From the NCBI GenBank assembly GCA_013396995.1, contig VWZP01005256.1, forward strand, positions 560,704 through 624,703: a stretch of DNA of 64,000 nucleotides. Direction: 5' to 3'. The notes beneath the pieces are model-generated. The model saw only the letters and a program-made list of their open reading frames with translations, was not told the DNA's origin and made no database searches. Source of the DNA: Dicaeum eximium. Taxonomy: Eukaryota > Chordata > Aves > Passeriformes > Dicaeidae. This document shows positions 25,703-40,091 of this stretch, piece after piece. Position 1 is the stretch's first letter. The number at the start of each line of letters is the position of its first letter. Position numbers and translations under genes: made by a program.

Positions 25703-27335
25703 GATCTACAGTCTCCTCCAGCATATCAGAAAGTGTAAACCAGTGGTGATAATATGACGTGTTGTGCATTTTACCAACCCAACTTGGCAATGCTATAATT
25801 CTTCAATAACTATGGAACATCTGCAGTTTTTTGATACTTACTATGTTTCATTCCCATGATGCTCTCGGTGTCTGTTCAGAGTACAGAAAGGTCAAGCAGC
25901 CCATCTGGAATCCTCCCCATTCATCCATTCTTGCGTGCTGCCTCTTCTGCAGAAGGAGTTTCTGCAGAATTTGTCACTTCCACCTGTTCTGACAGGTTAT
26001 CCCTGCCTGACCTGGAGATAGCCCTTGGGGACATTAATCATACAACAGTCTGAGCTGTGAAAGAAACAAGGCTTGCCTGGATACTGTTACAGTCTCTGTC
26101 ACCTACTAATCATGTCCTGTGACACAGAGGGGTTTAATCAGATGGTCAGGCTTCTCATTAATCATTGTGGCCTCACAATGAAACCCTTCTCAGGGAGATT
26201 AAAGTTTAGATGATCTTCTCCACCCTTGTTCCTGTCCAAATGCCTAAATTTAGCTCAACTCCCAAGGACAATAATTTAGGCTCCAACTCATATTTCCTAC
26301 TTTCCAAAGGTTGAATTTTAAGTATCTTATTATGACTTAGCACGTGAACCTTTCCAACGAGGAAAAAAAAAAAAAGCACAAATACTTACAGGGAAAGAGA
26401 GAGAGAAAGACAAATATATCAATGAAGTATATTAAGAAAATTCTCAGAATGCATACAGAAATAAAGACATATAATGATATCTGAGCTACTATAATAACAT
26501 AAAGGCAGCATTTATTTGCAATTAATCAACATGAATCTATAGGAGTCAATTGTAAAACAAGAAATCCATTCTAACAGATATTTGCTGCAAGGACCTTCTG
26601 TCCTATTATAGTCAACGTTCTCTACCTTCCACTACAGCCAAATGAACTAACTTCAGGAAGCAAAGGAGATATAAAGGTAGTAAGGGATTCTAGAACCAGA
26701 AACAGCTATATCAAAACCAAAACAAGACATTAATATGCTTATGCACTCTAATCCTGATATTGTTTCTAATTTCCTAAGTTTCAAAAGCCAGACAAACTCC
26801 AACACAGATTCTGCTCTCTTGGCAAGTTGGCTTTGCACTTCCTCCCTATGTTTACTTTGCCTGCACCATACAATTACGGGAAACACGTATAATTTTGCCT
26901 TCTAAATCACGAAACGTGCATACTTTATCAACATCAAAATCACCTCTCATCTTGGTTGGGGGTGGAGGGCTGTCAGCAGGAGAAGACAGACAGGATGGGA
27001 AAAGGAGCAACAGCCACCACATGATTAACACGGTCTCCTACCTGCCTGAACTTGACCTGGCAGTTTATTGCAACAAAGTCAGCAAAGAAACACTCAGTTC
27101 AAGGGTTACTTAAAGGCAAGTGCTTACCAGGTTCCCCAACAACACACATCATCTGAAAGCTACCACAAAGGACCTACAAGGCTGTCTGACTGAACTTCAC
27201 AATGCCGAGCTGAGGCCTGGGGTTTTTGTTGTGTTTGTTTCTATTCAGTGATCCCCCAATGCTAGCCTAGAAATGACAGTAGGTGGAAACGCTATCTTTC
27301 ATTACACAAAGTATAAATAGTGTAATCTATCAGCA

Positions 27336-27368
27336 CTGTCAATCAAGATGATTGATTACAGGCTGTCA
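27336..27368 (-). promoter_or_regulatory. PBX/MEIS-PREP and PBX-HOX type site cluster
   Basis: CTGTCAATCA (27336-27345) is, on the minus strand, TGATTGACAG, the canonical PBX-PREP/MEIS decamer, a 10/10 match. Four bases later comes TGATTGAT (27349-27356), a PBX-HOX type octamer. CTGTCA (27363-27368), a MEIS/TGIF half-site, follows. Flanking sequence (about 27290-27500) includes further ATTA cores and lacks low-complexity runs. This suggests an intronic developmental enhancer; function is inference. Confidence 0.45.
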
Positions 27369-30300
27369 TAGAGAAGAGTGACATATTAGAAAAGTTTTGT
27401 TAACAATGCCTATTGCTAGTCAGCCTGCCACAGAAGCTGGTGATTAATGTGTTGTCAGCCTGTAATCCCACACCCCTGGCTAATGAGGCAGGAATTTATC
27501 ATCTTTACAGAGTGGCAGATGTCAGAAGGAAAGGAATCCAAGTGCTGGAAACAATATACTTTTTCTTACCACGCCTGACAAGTCTGACAGGCCTAAAAAA
27601 CCACAAAGAAGCTTTGTGTAAGCACAAACTTAAAATGAGGAACTTTCATTTGGCATCTTTGCTTTAAATAGTGCTGCAAATCAGCCTCTATCCCTCAAAA
27701 AGGGCACAATAAAAAAGCTCTATGAACTCTGAACCCATCCTTGACAACTAGGAAATCTCAGGAAAGGTTTCCATGGGAGACAAACAGAGAGCTTTCTCCA
27801 TGAGAGAAGCAGCAAGTAACTTTTAACTTTACCTGCGAACTTGTGAACTACTGCAGGACAAAAATTCTCATGATTGGAGTGCAGAATGCACCCCTAGTTC
27901 AATATTTTATCAATCAAAGTTTAAGGAAGTAGCTCTCCAGAATGTCCAAACCAGGTTTGCATTTCAGATTCACATTGGGACGGAGGAACACACGAAAGAG
28001 AAGTGTGAAAATTCTGGAAGCTCTTCCTGGGGAAAAATGATGTGTGACACAAGCATCTGTGCTGAGAGGCAGCTCTAGTACTTTGCACTCAAAATAGTTT
28101 TACATCTGACTGAAATATGCTCAAATTTGATAACTCTTCCCTCTGAGTATTTGAGAAATATTTGAAAGATTCTCTTTGACTACTAGAAAGCCATATAGAC
28201 ATGCATGCTTTTGATATAGCTATGTTACAGAAAATTTTCAATAGAACATTGGTGATCTGCTTAAGTTTGCTTCTCCAAAATTACAGTGTTCGAAACTCAG
28301 GTTTGAAGTAATGATTTCTCTTTTGCCTTCAAGGCAACTGTTTAAGGAGGTCTCATTTTTGCCTTCACTGCTGTAAAGACTATAAATTATCACAAATAAG
28401 GGAAATATAGGGGAAAATGATCTGTTTAGAAAAAAAAAAATTAAAAAATCAATGTCAGCAAATCTCATGCAGCTCATACCACTACTGGCTGCCACTGTCA
28501 AAAATCAACAGCTTTTCAATTAGATGTATTAAGAGGTTAAATCTTCTGGTTCTGAAATTTCCAATAGGCTGCAAAAGGGCCATATTTTTTCAAAAGATTA
28601 TGTGCAGCTTAGGCTCCTGTCAGTCAGTAAGGAAAGAGGGCAAATTATCTGTCTTAAGTTTTGACTAGTGTAATCCTTTTTCAAACACAGATACCTCCAC
28701 TAATGCAGAAAAATGCAACACACAAAAAAAATTATAAAGAGAGACAGCAATCAGGGAATAAAAACACTGCCTTCTGTCAACAGCACCCTTGGGCTAAAAA
28801 CACAGCAAAACATTGAGAAATTTAATCTCCAAAGGGCAGCATTCGGGAGTTAAGACTTATTTAAGGTTTATGAGAGACTGGAACTTCCCATACAAGTCAG
28901 TGAAAGAGAGGTTTACTGGCCTATAATCTGTGCACTCAGGAGGAGACCAAATCAAAAACAAATAGCAATACTGTGAAAACCAGACCCCTTTTTGCCAACA
29001 ATGGGATTCAGTGACAAGTTACGACCTCTGTGGAAGGCAAAATGTCCCTGACAGCTACCCCAGTGTCAACAACAGAGCTGCATTCTCTCTTCCATTTAAA
29101 CCAAAGCTCTCTCCAGAGAATCTACACACAAGTGGTAGCTGGAACTGCAAAACAAGTACAGCTGCATGTGATTTTGACCTATAACTGAGGACACAAAAAC
29201 TGACTTTGAGCCCACAGAGCTCTGCATGCTTCAATACATACTAGTTAGCCATTTCAGCTGCTGATAACTGGAGGCCCCGTGTCCCAGTTAAGCACAGGTT
29301 TGCAGATAAATGACTCATTAACTAATAATGGGACTGTAATGGTGAGTTTTAACATTGCTTTGAGGGAGGGTGAATTTGTATTTCCTTTCCTGCTTTGAAA
29401 AATCCTGACAGATTCAGTGCAAATATTTTAGATCATATTAGTCTAAGAGAGTACTGATGCCTCAGACATGTGAGTGGTTGAGCTCCTTCCTCCTCACACC
29501 AGTAGCAACAAACTCCATCAGGTTTTCACTTTTCAGCCCCTTCCCAACCTTCCTAGCTCATGGTAAAATACATCTCCTGAATCTGCATAATTCAAAATGC
29601 AATTAAAGGTTCCAGTTTTAGCTGGAAATCCTATTTCTTGCAGAGATTAGATTAGACTCATTACTTTGGTGTGTAGTGACCTTTAATCCCCTTGGCAGCC
29701 CCTTGGCCCCTGTGACACTGCACAGGCTCCTTTGGAAAGAGCCCACTCTTCAGTGCCCCACGTTTCTGGACTATGCTCTTTTGAACCAGGTCAATGTGAA
29801 GAACTCTTCCTCAATTCCACAACAATATCAAAGTTTCACTAATCCACCTCAGTTTCCTGAAAAGCCACCATCATCATTCAGACAACCAGGAAATCAGGAC
29901 AAGGTTAACCTTTGGAAACATCAACAGAACTGTTTACAATATGCCACAGTAGTGTCCCAAGTTAGGGCCATAATACTCAAAGCTTCATGGGACCTGGCCA
30001 AAAACCTCCAATTGTTGGCAATCTTGCTCAAAAATTTCTACACTTTAAAAAAACCCCAAAAACTAGGGTTAGTTCTGGGCCTACATGCAAATTTCAGCTT
30101 CTCCCATGGTCAACACATTAAATGTTTAATTGGTTTGGAAAGGACTGACCACTTCAGTTTCTATACAGCTCCTAGCTCCTATACAGAATATTGATTTATT
30201 AAAAAAAAATCTTTGTTGATGCTACAACTGTAGGTGCCTCCTCACATTGAAGATATGCATTTTTCAAAGTAAAATTACTGCTTTTTGCTGTACCTGAAAA

Positions 30301-33300
30301 ACATGGCTACAAGTAAATTTCTTTCCACTCTTCTAGCCACCACCTGCACTAATTATTTCTTTACTCAAGCAGTTAATTCCAATAGCACCTATTAGAGATC
30401 TGGCATTGAAGCAATTTCAATCAGTGAAAAAGAATGTATCTATGTTTTTGTGTCTTAACACTGTCTCCAGAATGCAGACCAATTAAAGGAATTAAAACAC
30501 ACTTATGAGCTTGCTTTATGGACTTGGATCTAATAAATCATAACTCGCCATAGAGTTACAGATGAGTTCTTCCTTGCATTGAGTTATACAAACTTTACGA
30601 AAGTGGGAGCAAAATGTCTTTCCTTCTGAAGCTATGCTATTATTTTGGTCAAGGATTGTTTACATTAAGCAAATTTAATTTACCAAACTTTGACATGTTT
30701 GCACAACTGCATATAATTTATATGGGAAACATGACTTTTAAATGAACTTTCTCAAGTCTAAACCCTCTGGTTTCTAGCCTCTAGTTCTAGATTCTTATAC
30801 TGCACCAAAAAGCTTGTTGCTGGTGTAAATCATATCCTCTAAAAAGGTTTTCCATTAGATAAATAATGACCATAATTTCAAATTCAAACAGGCTACATCT
30901 ATCAAATACTGATCTGACTTTCTTGCCAGGTGCAGCACCTTGTCAAGGAAATAGCAATCTCCAAATTAAGGTTAGGGAAAGCAGCTCCTTAATGCCGCTA
31001 TTTCCCTGTAAGTTTATTTTAGTAGGTTTGATAAATAGAATTTAAATTTTGGTTTCACTATCCTAAAGCATCAGAGATTGATTGTAAAATAACCCTTAAT
31101 AAATCCATACTGTCGTCTATAAGTTGATATACTTATTATGGCACACTGCAATCGTATCCATCCTGTCAAATAGACTGGGTTGAGGGTTGTGGTTTTTTGT
31201 TTTTTTTTTTTTTTTCATTTTAAAAACACCTGTGTAGTAAATATAAAGCGAAACTATGCCAGACTTTCATGGGATTTCAGCACATTACCTGTTGAGCATT
31301 CTCAGGTTTCACTGATTTTTCTGGCAATCAGCAATGCCTAGTGCTTGGAGAACTTTAGGCACAAGATACCAAGTAGACTTTAACAAGGCCTCTAAAATCT
31401 TGGATTATCAAAGGTCTGCTGAGTCCACACTTTTGGGGGAAAATGCTGAAAGAAATGAACCTTTGAAGCACCTGGAAGAACACTGTAAGATGGAAGAACA
31501 ACTTTTTTCTTTAAGTATTATCCGTAATTCTTCTTAACTACTGCCAGGAAGCCACTCCTACTAAAACTAGTCCTCTCTGTCATCATATAGCTTTTCTCAA
31601 AAGATCTCTCCTGCTTATAACCTTGGTTGAGAACAACATTAATTATAATTACCTCAACACCAGTAGCAGTTGTTTGCATTCATTAAGATCTACATTCAAA
31701 CAAATATGGGCACACAAGCAGGACAAGTATTCTAGTATCTTCTCCAGCAGATAAGAACATAACTCCCTCTGGCTTAGAATGAGCATTGAGAAAACAGCTG
31801 GATTTCTAAGTCTACCAAGATACCTCTTAAAATCTGCCTCAACACTGCTGTAAATCCAGTCTAACCATTGTAATGAAAGGCAGTCCCTGCTATATCAGAA
31901 TTAAGACCAGTATTTCATTGTTGCTCAGCTTTGCACTTTGCTCTTCAGTGCGAGCTGAGAAGATTTTCCAGACTGATTTAGGAGTTTAAACTTGCCTATG
32001 CTTCCAAGTTATCAGCTGCCCTGTAGATTCTGATGTGCTAAAACGGGATGTGAATCTTTAAGTCAAATATTGTTTTGAGACCTAACTGGCTTTTGGGGAA
32101 AAAAAGGAAGAAATTAGGAATTTTGGGGGGTAACTTCAGTAATTTCTTTCCATTTTTTTCTCCTCTACATTTCTCAAAAGCTTATTCATCTGTGGTTTTG
32201 TTACAATTTGCATGCTTATTCCTCTGATATTTCTATTTAATAAAAATTATCTTTTCCCTGATTGTACCTAATTTTATAGTTGTATTCTACATCACTATCA
32301 TTCAGTATTAATGAAAAGTAAATTCAGATGTAGCTGATTCACTTTTGCACACAGAACATCAAACTGCAGAGAAGTGGCTATTATCTTTATTTTAGTAAAA
32401 TTTATAATAAAACTACAAACAAAGCCCTATGATAAGAAAATACAATTCTTCAAAGTGAATATTTAATACAAGCCCCTAAAAATAGTATGTAAAAAAAGTA
32501 ACCTTATTCTAAGGAACGGTCACATTTCATTCTCTTCTGAAACTATGAATGTTATTTAAGGAAGCTTAAGTCCAGGTAAAAGCACCTGAAACAATAACTG
32601 CAAACTAGGATTCCTAAAACTTGAAACACAAATTTAGGCTAAATGAACACTGCATCAACACTCTGTCCTTGCGGTTCCCCAAACACAAGAATCTCTGTAA
32701 CTCAGCTTGCACTCTTTTCAGAAGTTAATTTCTGTGGCTACAGTTTCTTTGGTTCTTAGTACCATCTGAGTTGCTGTTTCAGCACAAAGGAAGCCTCGAG
32801 GTCCTCTGGACCCTCAAGGCATCAATTAAATATTCCACCAGGTTTGGAAAGCACATGAATATACAACAAAAAATTATAATTTCCTAAAAAATTACATGGC
32901 CATAAAACAACTAGTTTAAGGAATGCATTAAAAACAGTTTAGTTTCAGAACTCATCTGTCATACAAGTACCTGATAATACACATTGATTTCAGCAATACA
33001 GAAATCTTTTATATGTATGTGTATATTTTTGTGGTAAATTTGCTTTTCAAAAAGCTTTATTCCTCTGCCCCTTTTGCTCCAGATCTTCCATGAATTTTTA
33101 GAATTTTTCCAAAGCAGTTCCAAATTCCACATTGTTAGATCAGAAACAAGTGAATGTGCATGGAAGGGAGGCAAGTCAAACACATATCTTTCCATCCCAG
33201 TTTGTAAAGTCTGACAGGTCTGGACATAAAGAACCCTTGGAAAGGAGCTGCCAAGAAGGAAAGTCCTTGAAATACTGCAGTCAAAGAGGATAATAAACAC

Positions 33301-33744
33301 AGCATTTATTTTATGTGGCTGAAATCCAACAGAGGAAACATGTAAAATAAATAGAGATTATATTAAACACGCCTTCCTAAAAAATGAATGGAATGCACTA
33401 GAAATGTGGCATAAACCTCACATAAAAAATACCAAAGATTAATTAATTAGGACAAGTAATCTAATTGCTTTTCAGATAACACCTAAATCTATACCCAGAA
33501 TCTGGAATGAGGAAGGTAAAAAAGAGGCAAGAACAACCATTTTTGCTGCTTTGATTTTATAATTTTAGTCTCTTTTTTTAGATCCACTTCACAGTCCTAA
33601 ATATTTTTCTGTAAAGATATGACCTGGTCAGATAAAAGTCAGATACCAGGTCACTATCTGCATGTCATTACTCTGAGTTAAGTAATTATTCTACAGATAG
33701 TTCATTTTCAGTGCTATGCCTTTCTAAAAACTGTGTTATAATGG
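27369..33744. other. Intronic stretch without recognised genes
   Basis: AT-rich intron with a T-run near 31200-31215. It carries the longest open frame of the window, 29676-30194 (+, 172 codons), which has no recognisable domain, no Kozak-supported promoter context that I can see, and no introns or polyadenylation context. I treat it as a chance frame but flag it below. A 113-codon minus-strand frame at 32959-33300 is likewise unrecognised. Confidence 0.55.
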
Positions 33745-33890
33745 AACCACAGTATCATGGAAGGGTTTGTGTTGGAAGGGAACTTGAAGATCATCTTGCT
33801 CCCACTGCCTGCAATGGGCAGGACACCTTCCACCAGACCAGGTTCCTCAGAACTCCATCCAGCCTGGCCTTGGACACCCCCAGAGCAACA
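33745..33890 (-). mobile_element. CR1 LINE 3' end
   Basis: Read on the plus strand this is the reversed CR1 tail: tatcatggaagggtttgtgt, tggaagggaacttgaagatc, ctgcaatgggcaggacacct, then accagaccaggttcctcaga and tccagcctggccttggacac. The match to avian CR1 is strong. It is 5'-truncated, and the terminal 8-bp repeat is degenerate (cacagtatcat). Two open frames covering it (33711-33956 + and 33714-33911 -) are by-products. Confidence 0.88.
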
Positions 33891-36800
33891 CACAGGCTTC
33901 AGACAAAACATAGGGGTTTTGTTCTAACCTATGGAATGATTACATTTTTAGGGTGAGGAGGTAGGAAGCCCACACAAATCTTCTGATAATAAACATTCTA
34001 ATAAACTTTTCTATCTTTCTTTGCAAAATTTACCATTTCCTTTGTATTTTCCTATAGACTTTAGGAAACAGTATAATGTTAGTGGTTTTCTGTCTCAGCA
34101 CTTGCATCTTTTTTTATCATATTCCATAGTACACATCTGTATGTACTATGCACCTGTAAACATACATTTTATTTGTATCAGATTTTTCATTACTTTTGAG
34201 CTACTTTCTTCACCATATGTACATGCTTTTGTGGTTTATAACAACTCATTCTTCCAGCAATCCTAAAATCACAGGAGTTTTCTCTGCAGAAATAAATCAT
34301 TCAGGTTTTGCATTTATTTTGCAGTAATGTCTTGGGCAAAGATTTGAGGTGGGGAGTGGTGGAGAAGATGTTTCAGGCCAAAGTTTTTTAAATACATTTC
34401 ATAAAATGCAGCTAAATTGCAGAATTTTGAGCCCAAAATGCCAATCCAAACAAAAACATCTTGTCTAATGCTGAAAGGCTAGTTTCTTTAGCAAAACTCG
34501 TCCATAATCACTATCAACTCTTCAAGGAATCGGTCACACAATTGTCTGAACAACTAGTGCAAATATCCTATTATGAATTTTTCACTAAAAAAGAAAAGTC
34601 ACTGAGAAATACTCAAGAAAGCCAGCTGACAATTAATTCTGTGTTTAAAGCAAAAAGCTTTTGGGCATATCTTGCCACACTACACATTTAAATAATCACT
34701 ATTTTCAGAAGAATTGTTTTTATCTTTCTTCCCTTTTTTTTCCCCCCAACATACTTTCTTACAGACCACCACAGATTCATCCTTATCCAGTGAAATTGCT
34801 ATGTAACCACTCTAAATGCAATATTATTGTACTGAAGGATATGGAATCCAAAATCTAACAATACTTTAAGCAGTTATTATGATTAATTATTTCATCACCT
34901 TACAGAGAAGTAATAATAACCTGCAATTACTGGTTTATCAAACACAGATAGATTTCCTAGAAACACAAGGAAATTTGTTCTTGGTTACTTTAATGAAACA
35001 TAACCATAGAAAAAGGTAGAAAAAAGAAAAGTCAGGGAAATTCTCTGACAAAAGATGAATTTGTGGGAGATAAGAAGGTTACTGAAGAAATGTTTAGGAA
35101 AAGTGACACACTCAAAGGATTAAAAAGAAACATTCATGCAATAATGCCATGCCAAGTGAAAAACCATGTCTCAGTACTGTAAACGTACATTAAGACCTTT
35201 ACATTTAATGAAGGGCAGGAGAGGCTTTAATTCTTTAAATTTGAAGATTATAAAGCAACTTTGAATCTTAAGAAGAAATTCTATGCAATTTTTCAAAATT
35301 TTCAACAGATAGAGAAGCATGCAACTATCAGACAAATTTTGAAGGGAAAGTGATAACATTGTTTCCCATCATTCACATCATTTGGAGAAGCTTTCTATGA
35401 AAGCCAGTCATAAATGCTCCATTCAGCTCTTTCGAGATTTAAATTCTTGTCTTTACACAATGGCACAATTTTAATATACTTAAATAAGAAATTAAAATTA
35501 AAAAAAAAGAAGGCTGAAACTCCTGAAACTCACATTATATTCAAGAATCCACATAGAGTGATGAGCTATCTATCCATTTACCTCTTGATCTATTATTTGG
35601 AATTTATCACCAGATCTCTAGTGGGGAAGATCTCATTACAACACCTCAGAAACCAACATCCACGCATGCATAAAGTGACACTGGGCATGTAGGAACCAAG
35701 TAACTCCTCTTTGCCTCTTTGTACTCAAAACAGGGACTTAATTTACCTGTCTTCAAATCCCAATAATTTTTACATTTAGAATCAGCAAGCAATGCTTTAG
35801 CTCTAAAAGAGAATCAAATCTATATTGGGTAATATAATGAAAACTAACTGATCTCTTTTTACATGCATTAAAAGGCTGTGTTAATATTACACTTGGGGCT
35901 ATTATAAATGTCTTACATTGCACACATTTTAGGATACATCAAAGTTTTATCACAGTCATTATAAAAATGTCTCTTGAAACTATTTTTACACTAATAAGAT
36001 GGTCTTCAATTGAATAAATTGCAGTTACAGACTGATTACAAGTGTTACAACTTACATTTAGTTCATAGGTTAGTACAGTGATGGATAACATGAAGGGGAA
36101 AAGAATTAATGCACGATTCAACTTTACACTTTGTCCCTAACCAGGTTGATTTAAGTCATAAGTAAAAGTTGAAACGTTAAATCTAGTTGGAAGATATAAG
36201 GTAATACACATCCCACTTGCTTCTGAAGTGCACAGCCAATAACTTGCTATTATTTATGCAGATAGGATAACACATTCTCTTAGCCCACACTGCAACATAT
36301 TTTGTCTCAAATTAGCCTGTAAATCACTACCACAGAAGCTATTAACAATCATAAAGCCTTTTGAGTTTTACAAGGTGTTCATAATGGGCCATTCCATATG
36401 ATTTATATGAAAAACATGACTCAGTTCTTCAGAGGCAACTAATCTGTAGATGTGGGGCTTGCTGTGAGACCTCTTGTTATCTTTGGGATGGTATGTTAAA
36501 ACTTTTATCTTTCTTAATATTAGTCAGACAAATACTGTGATAAAACACAACACTCACTGAATTTCTACTAAAAATGTGTTCACTTTTGATAAGGCTTACA
36601 GAGAAATGCTATATTTAAGTGGAACTATTGGATAGGATTAAATTCACCCAAAAGTACTTTAAAACAGGCACAAGCAGTTATAATTACCCAGCAACATAGT
36701 TCTTCGAGACAGAATTTGTTCACTGAAGTGAATATTGAATTACAACAAACACAAGTCCCTGGTTTTCACAAATGTCTGCTAATGGATGTGTTTTAATTGT

Positions 36801-39800
36801 TAAATTGTTCAGGAAGCATGAGGCTGCTTTAACTGGATTGGGCTAAGCAGGTTTAGTGAGGGCCTTCCTTCTGTGCAGCTGCTCAGTAATGAAACATTGG
36901 CATTATCTTCAATTTCTGCAACTTCTCTGATGCCATAAGAGAAATAAATCCAACCTGCTTTACACTTCTAGGTTCCTCTAATTTTGTTAACACTCAGCCA
37001 CTTCTCTTCTCTGTTTTTCTTGGTTTTTTACAACTTTTTCTCTATTATTGCTGCTCAAAGCAACTTATCAGCAGGCTAGGATAGTGAGCTTAGTATTCAG
37101 GTTTTCCCTGTCACCTTCTCTCCACACTTACAGCCTGTTTTCACTTCTCAAGGGCAAGTGCCACAGTTCTACTCATTAGCAACCAAAGTGCAGATCTAAA
37201 GTGACAAAAAACCCACCAGATGTCCTCTTTACAAACCAAATTACCATATTTTAGTCACTCAAAAAGAGAGAATTAGAGAAGTAAAAATTATTTTTCTTTT
37301 TTCTGAAAGAACTTGGAGTTATGATTGTACTGAACCAACTTTAAAGGTGTTCAGAAAAATGAAATTAAGCAATTAAGCAAAATAAAGTTAAAATCCTACA
37401 CTTGCTACTTTGAGTCTTGCTTCCTGTAATGACCTTAATTAGAGGAAAAAGTAATAATGAAAAAGAGAAAAAAAACCCACAGTTACAGAAGACAACTCAA
37501 AGGGAACTAAAAGAGGAGTCAATTATAGAACTTGTAGCTAGTAGCTCCAGAACTTTCTGCAGAAGGTTCATTAATAAAAAAAAAAAATCAAATGTATGCC
37601 ATTGAAAGAGTCTACAGGACTTATATTTATAGGGCTACAACAAGCACATTAAACAGGGAAAAAGTTATTCCTGAAAATAAAAGCCCTTCTAATACAGCCC
37701 ACATTTTTTCTAAAGAGTGTGGCAGAGGGAAAGGCACAACAGAAGGCAAATGAACCTAAATTGTTGTGACTGCAAAGAAAATGTTTCTGCATTTTCTTGC
37801 ACCATAAAAGTACTTTAATCATGTTGTTCTGACATCATCTTGAAGATTATTCCAAATCCTACCATTTATGAGAGTCAATCCCTCCTTTGGAAGCAGGGAT
37901 GGGTAGAGAAGTAGGATAGAAAGGGATATTTGAATACCTTTGTTCAAAAGAAACAAAAAAATCCCAATTTGTGTGGTGCAAGTGGCTGGGCTGTGAACTG
38001 AGGAACTGCAATCATCACTTGTTACTTCAGAGGCAGTAATTAGAAGGAACAACGATCCTCCTTGATACAATTGCCTCTCAAAGTCTCTTTTTCTGAGTGA
38101 TCTAGAAGCAGTTTGGGACTAACACATTCTAGATGTTAGTCCAGAGCAGGGGGGGAGGGTGGAAAGAGAACACAGGAATAGCAAGAACAGTTTTCTTGAT
38201 CGCCTACTCCTCAACTCATGGGTACATATAAAATATGACAATCTGATGGTTTCAGGAGCTACAAAACTCTCATATTACTGCCAAGAGAATTCCGAAAACA
38301 TACCAGAGATTCAGGGATAATAAATACATATAAATTAAAGGAAATGGTTGTTTCAGAGGTATGTGGTTGGATTGTTACTATAAATAGACATCCACACATG
38401 CAACTGACTGATGGCTCTTATGTGGCACATGTGAATAAACTCAACATATACTTACCCTTTATACAGGTCTGCAAAAATAACCATGAAGTTATGCTTCTGC
38501 CTGGGAGATTTGTTTCCAGTGTTACCAAAAATATCCAAAAATACTTTTTTTCCCCCTAGAAGTTAACAGTAAGGCAGTACTGTGTCTTAAAACAAGAGTC
38601 CCTAATATCTCTGCCTTGATGCTGTTTTGCTTCACTTCTACATGTGCAAGGTGTCTGTGGCAAGTACTGGTACATTTGTGGATATCTGTATGAATCAAGT
38701 ATGAATCACAAGATGCTTCTGCATGACCACCATAGAATATTTGAGAAGGAAAAAGAAAAAGAAAAGCAAAGCAGCATCAGCTGCCATACAATCCCAGAGC
38801 AGCAGTGCTCCACTGGGGATGAAGTAAGAAAGCAGGGCTGGCTGCTGACCTCATCAGGGGCCTTGCACACACTAAAAACAGCTTCAACATTAACATGCAT
38901 GTTCATCTGCCTGAAATCAAACAGGCAATTACCATGCTCCTTCCATGGATTTTGAGGCAAGTATAATAAGATAGTTAGACATTAATAAACCTGTTTCATG
39001 GATCTTACCATTATCTGATAAAGAAGCTTTCTTTTACTATCTCTTTAATGTTATTTAATAAAGTAAACTCGTATCTGGTTAAATAGGCTCCAGAAGTGCT
39101 AATCTTAGCCTAAAGCAGTCTAATGGATTGACTCTTCCTCAGTAGGGCTATATAAATATTTATAAAACTTCACACGAAGAACAGATCTGACATAGGGCTT
39201 TAAAAGAACTCTCAACATATACAGAACCCAGACAAAGAAAAGGTTTTGTAAAGACAACGAAGCTCTTAGCCTTCAAAAAACCTTCTCAAATCCTGGAGGG
39301 CTGGAAATAGCATGCAAACATATGTCTGAATCTGCACACAAGATTCACATCAGGGCCATGCTACCAACCCTCCAATAGTGCTATCTTATGCTCACAGGCT
39401 GCCTTATGAGTAAAAGATTTTCTTTTTGCCATCTGCTTTTCTTGATAGAAAGGTTTTACCATGGCCATTACACGGCAAAAAGTGATTATGCTATTTTTCT
39501 GACCTGTTTCTGGATGGAGATCCAGCACTGAAAGCCACATGTAAGCCAAACACAGTCCATAGTCCCTTTAAAAAAACAAAAAGCCTTCTCCAGTACAAAT
39601 TACATCAAATTACATTCTTTGAGTAGTGTAAAAGAGAAATCATGAAATACTGGCTCTACTGATAATGTCAATTGTTTCTAGCCACTGCATCACAGGCAGG
39701 ATTTTACTACAGATACAAAGGAGTGGCCCTTCAGCCTAGGCCAAGAAGTCCAGCACAGGCATAAGTAAATTATTTATTTTATTCTCACTACAGTAAGTTT

Positions 39801-40049
39801 CTATCAACCAAAAGTATCCTACCATGATAATATTACAGATGAAAAAATGATACACCATCAATTTAAGCTCTTCTCCATCTTGAGATTAAGGAGCTACAAT
39901 TTTCAATTTGCATGGCATATTAGCATTTGATTAATCTATTTCTTTAGGAAACCATATGAAAGTATAATATTTTCTGCCACACAGAATAGGTATATCATGC
40001 ATCCATCTAAACAGTAGTATCAATGCCCTGATAATGCAGTGTTTTCATT

Positions 40050-40091
40050 GTTGTTATTGATACACGATACGTTGTTATTGATACAATATGA
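40050..40091. repeat. 21-bp tandem duplication
   Basis: GTTGTTATTGATACA is repeated exactly at a 21-bp spacing, and the remaining 6 bases of the unit are diverged. Confidence 0.8.

Larger units (their letters stand above)
17608..27335. other. Intronic stretch without recognised genes
   Basis: AT-rich intron. Besides the entries listed separately, it includes a stretch at about 20250-20620 with few low-complexity runs and many TAAT/CATTA cores that could be conserved non-coding DNA, and a GAGA-type run near 26394-26411. A minus-strand frame of 118 codons (24292-24648) has no recognised homology. Confidence 0.55.

Noticed and set aside
36190..36225. Minus-strand KWDVYYL resembling the LRMDA tail motif KCRYVYYG
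   Set aside because: The similarity is limited to three or four residues, with no matching flanks.
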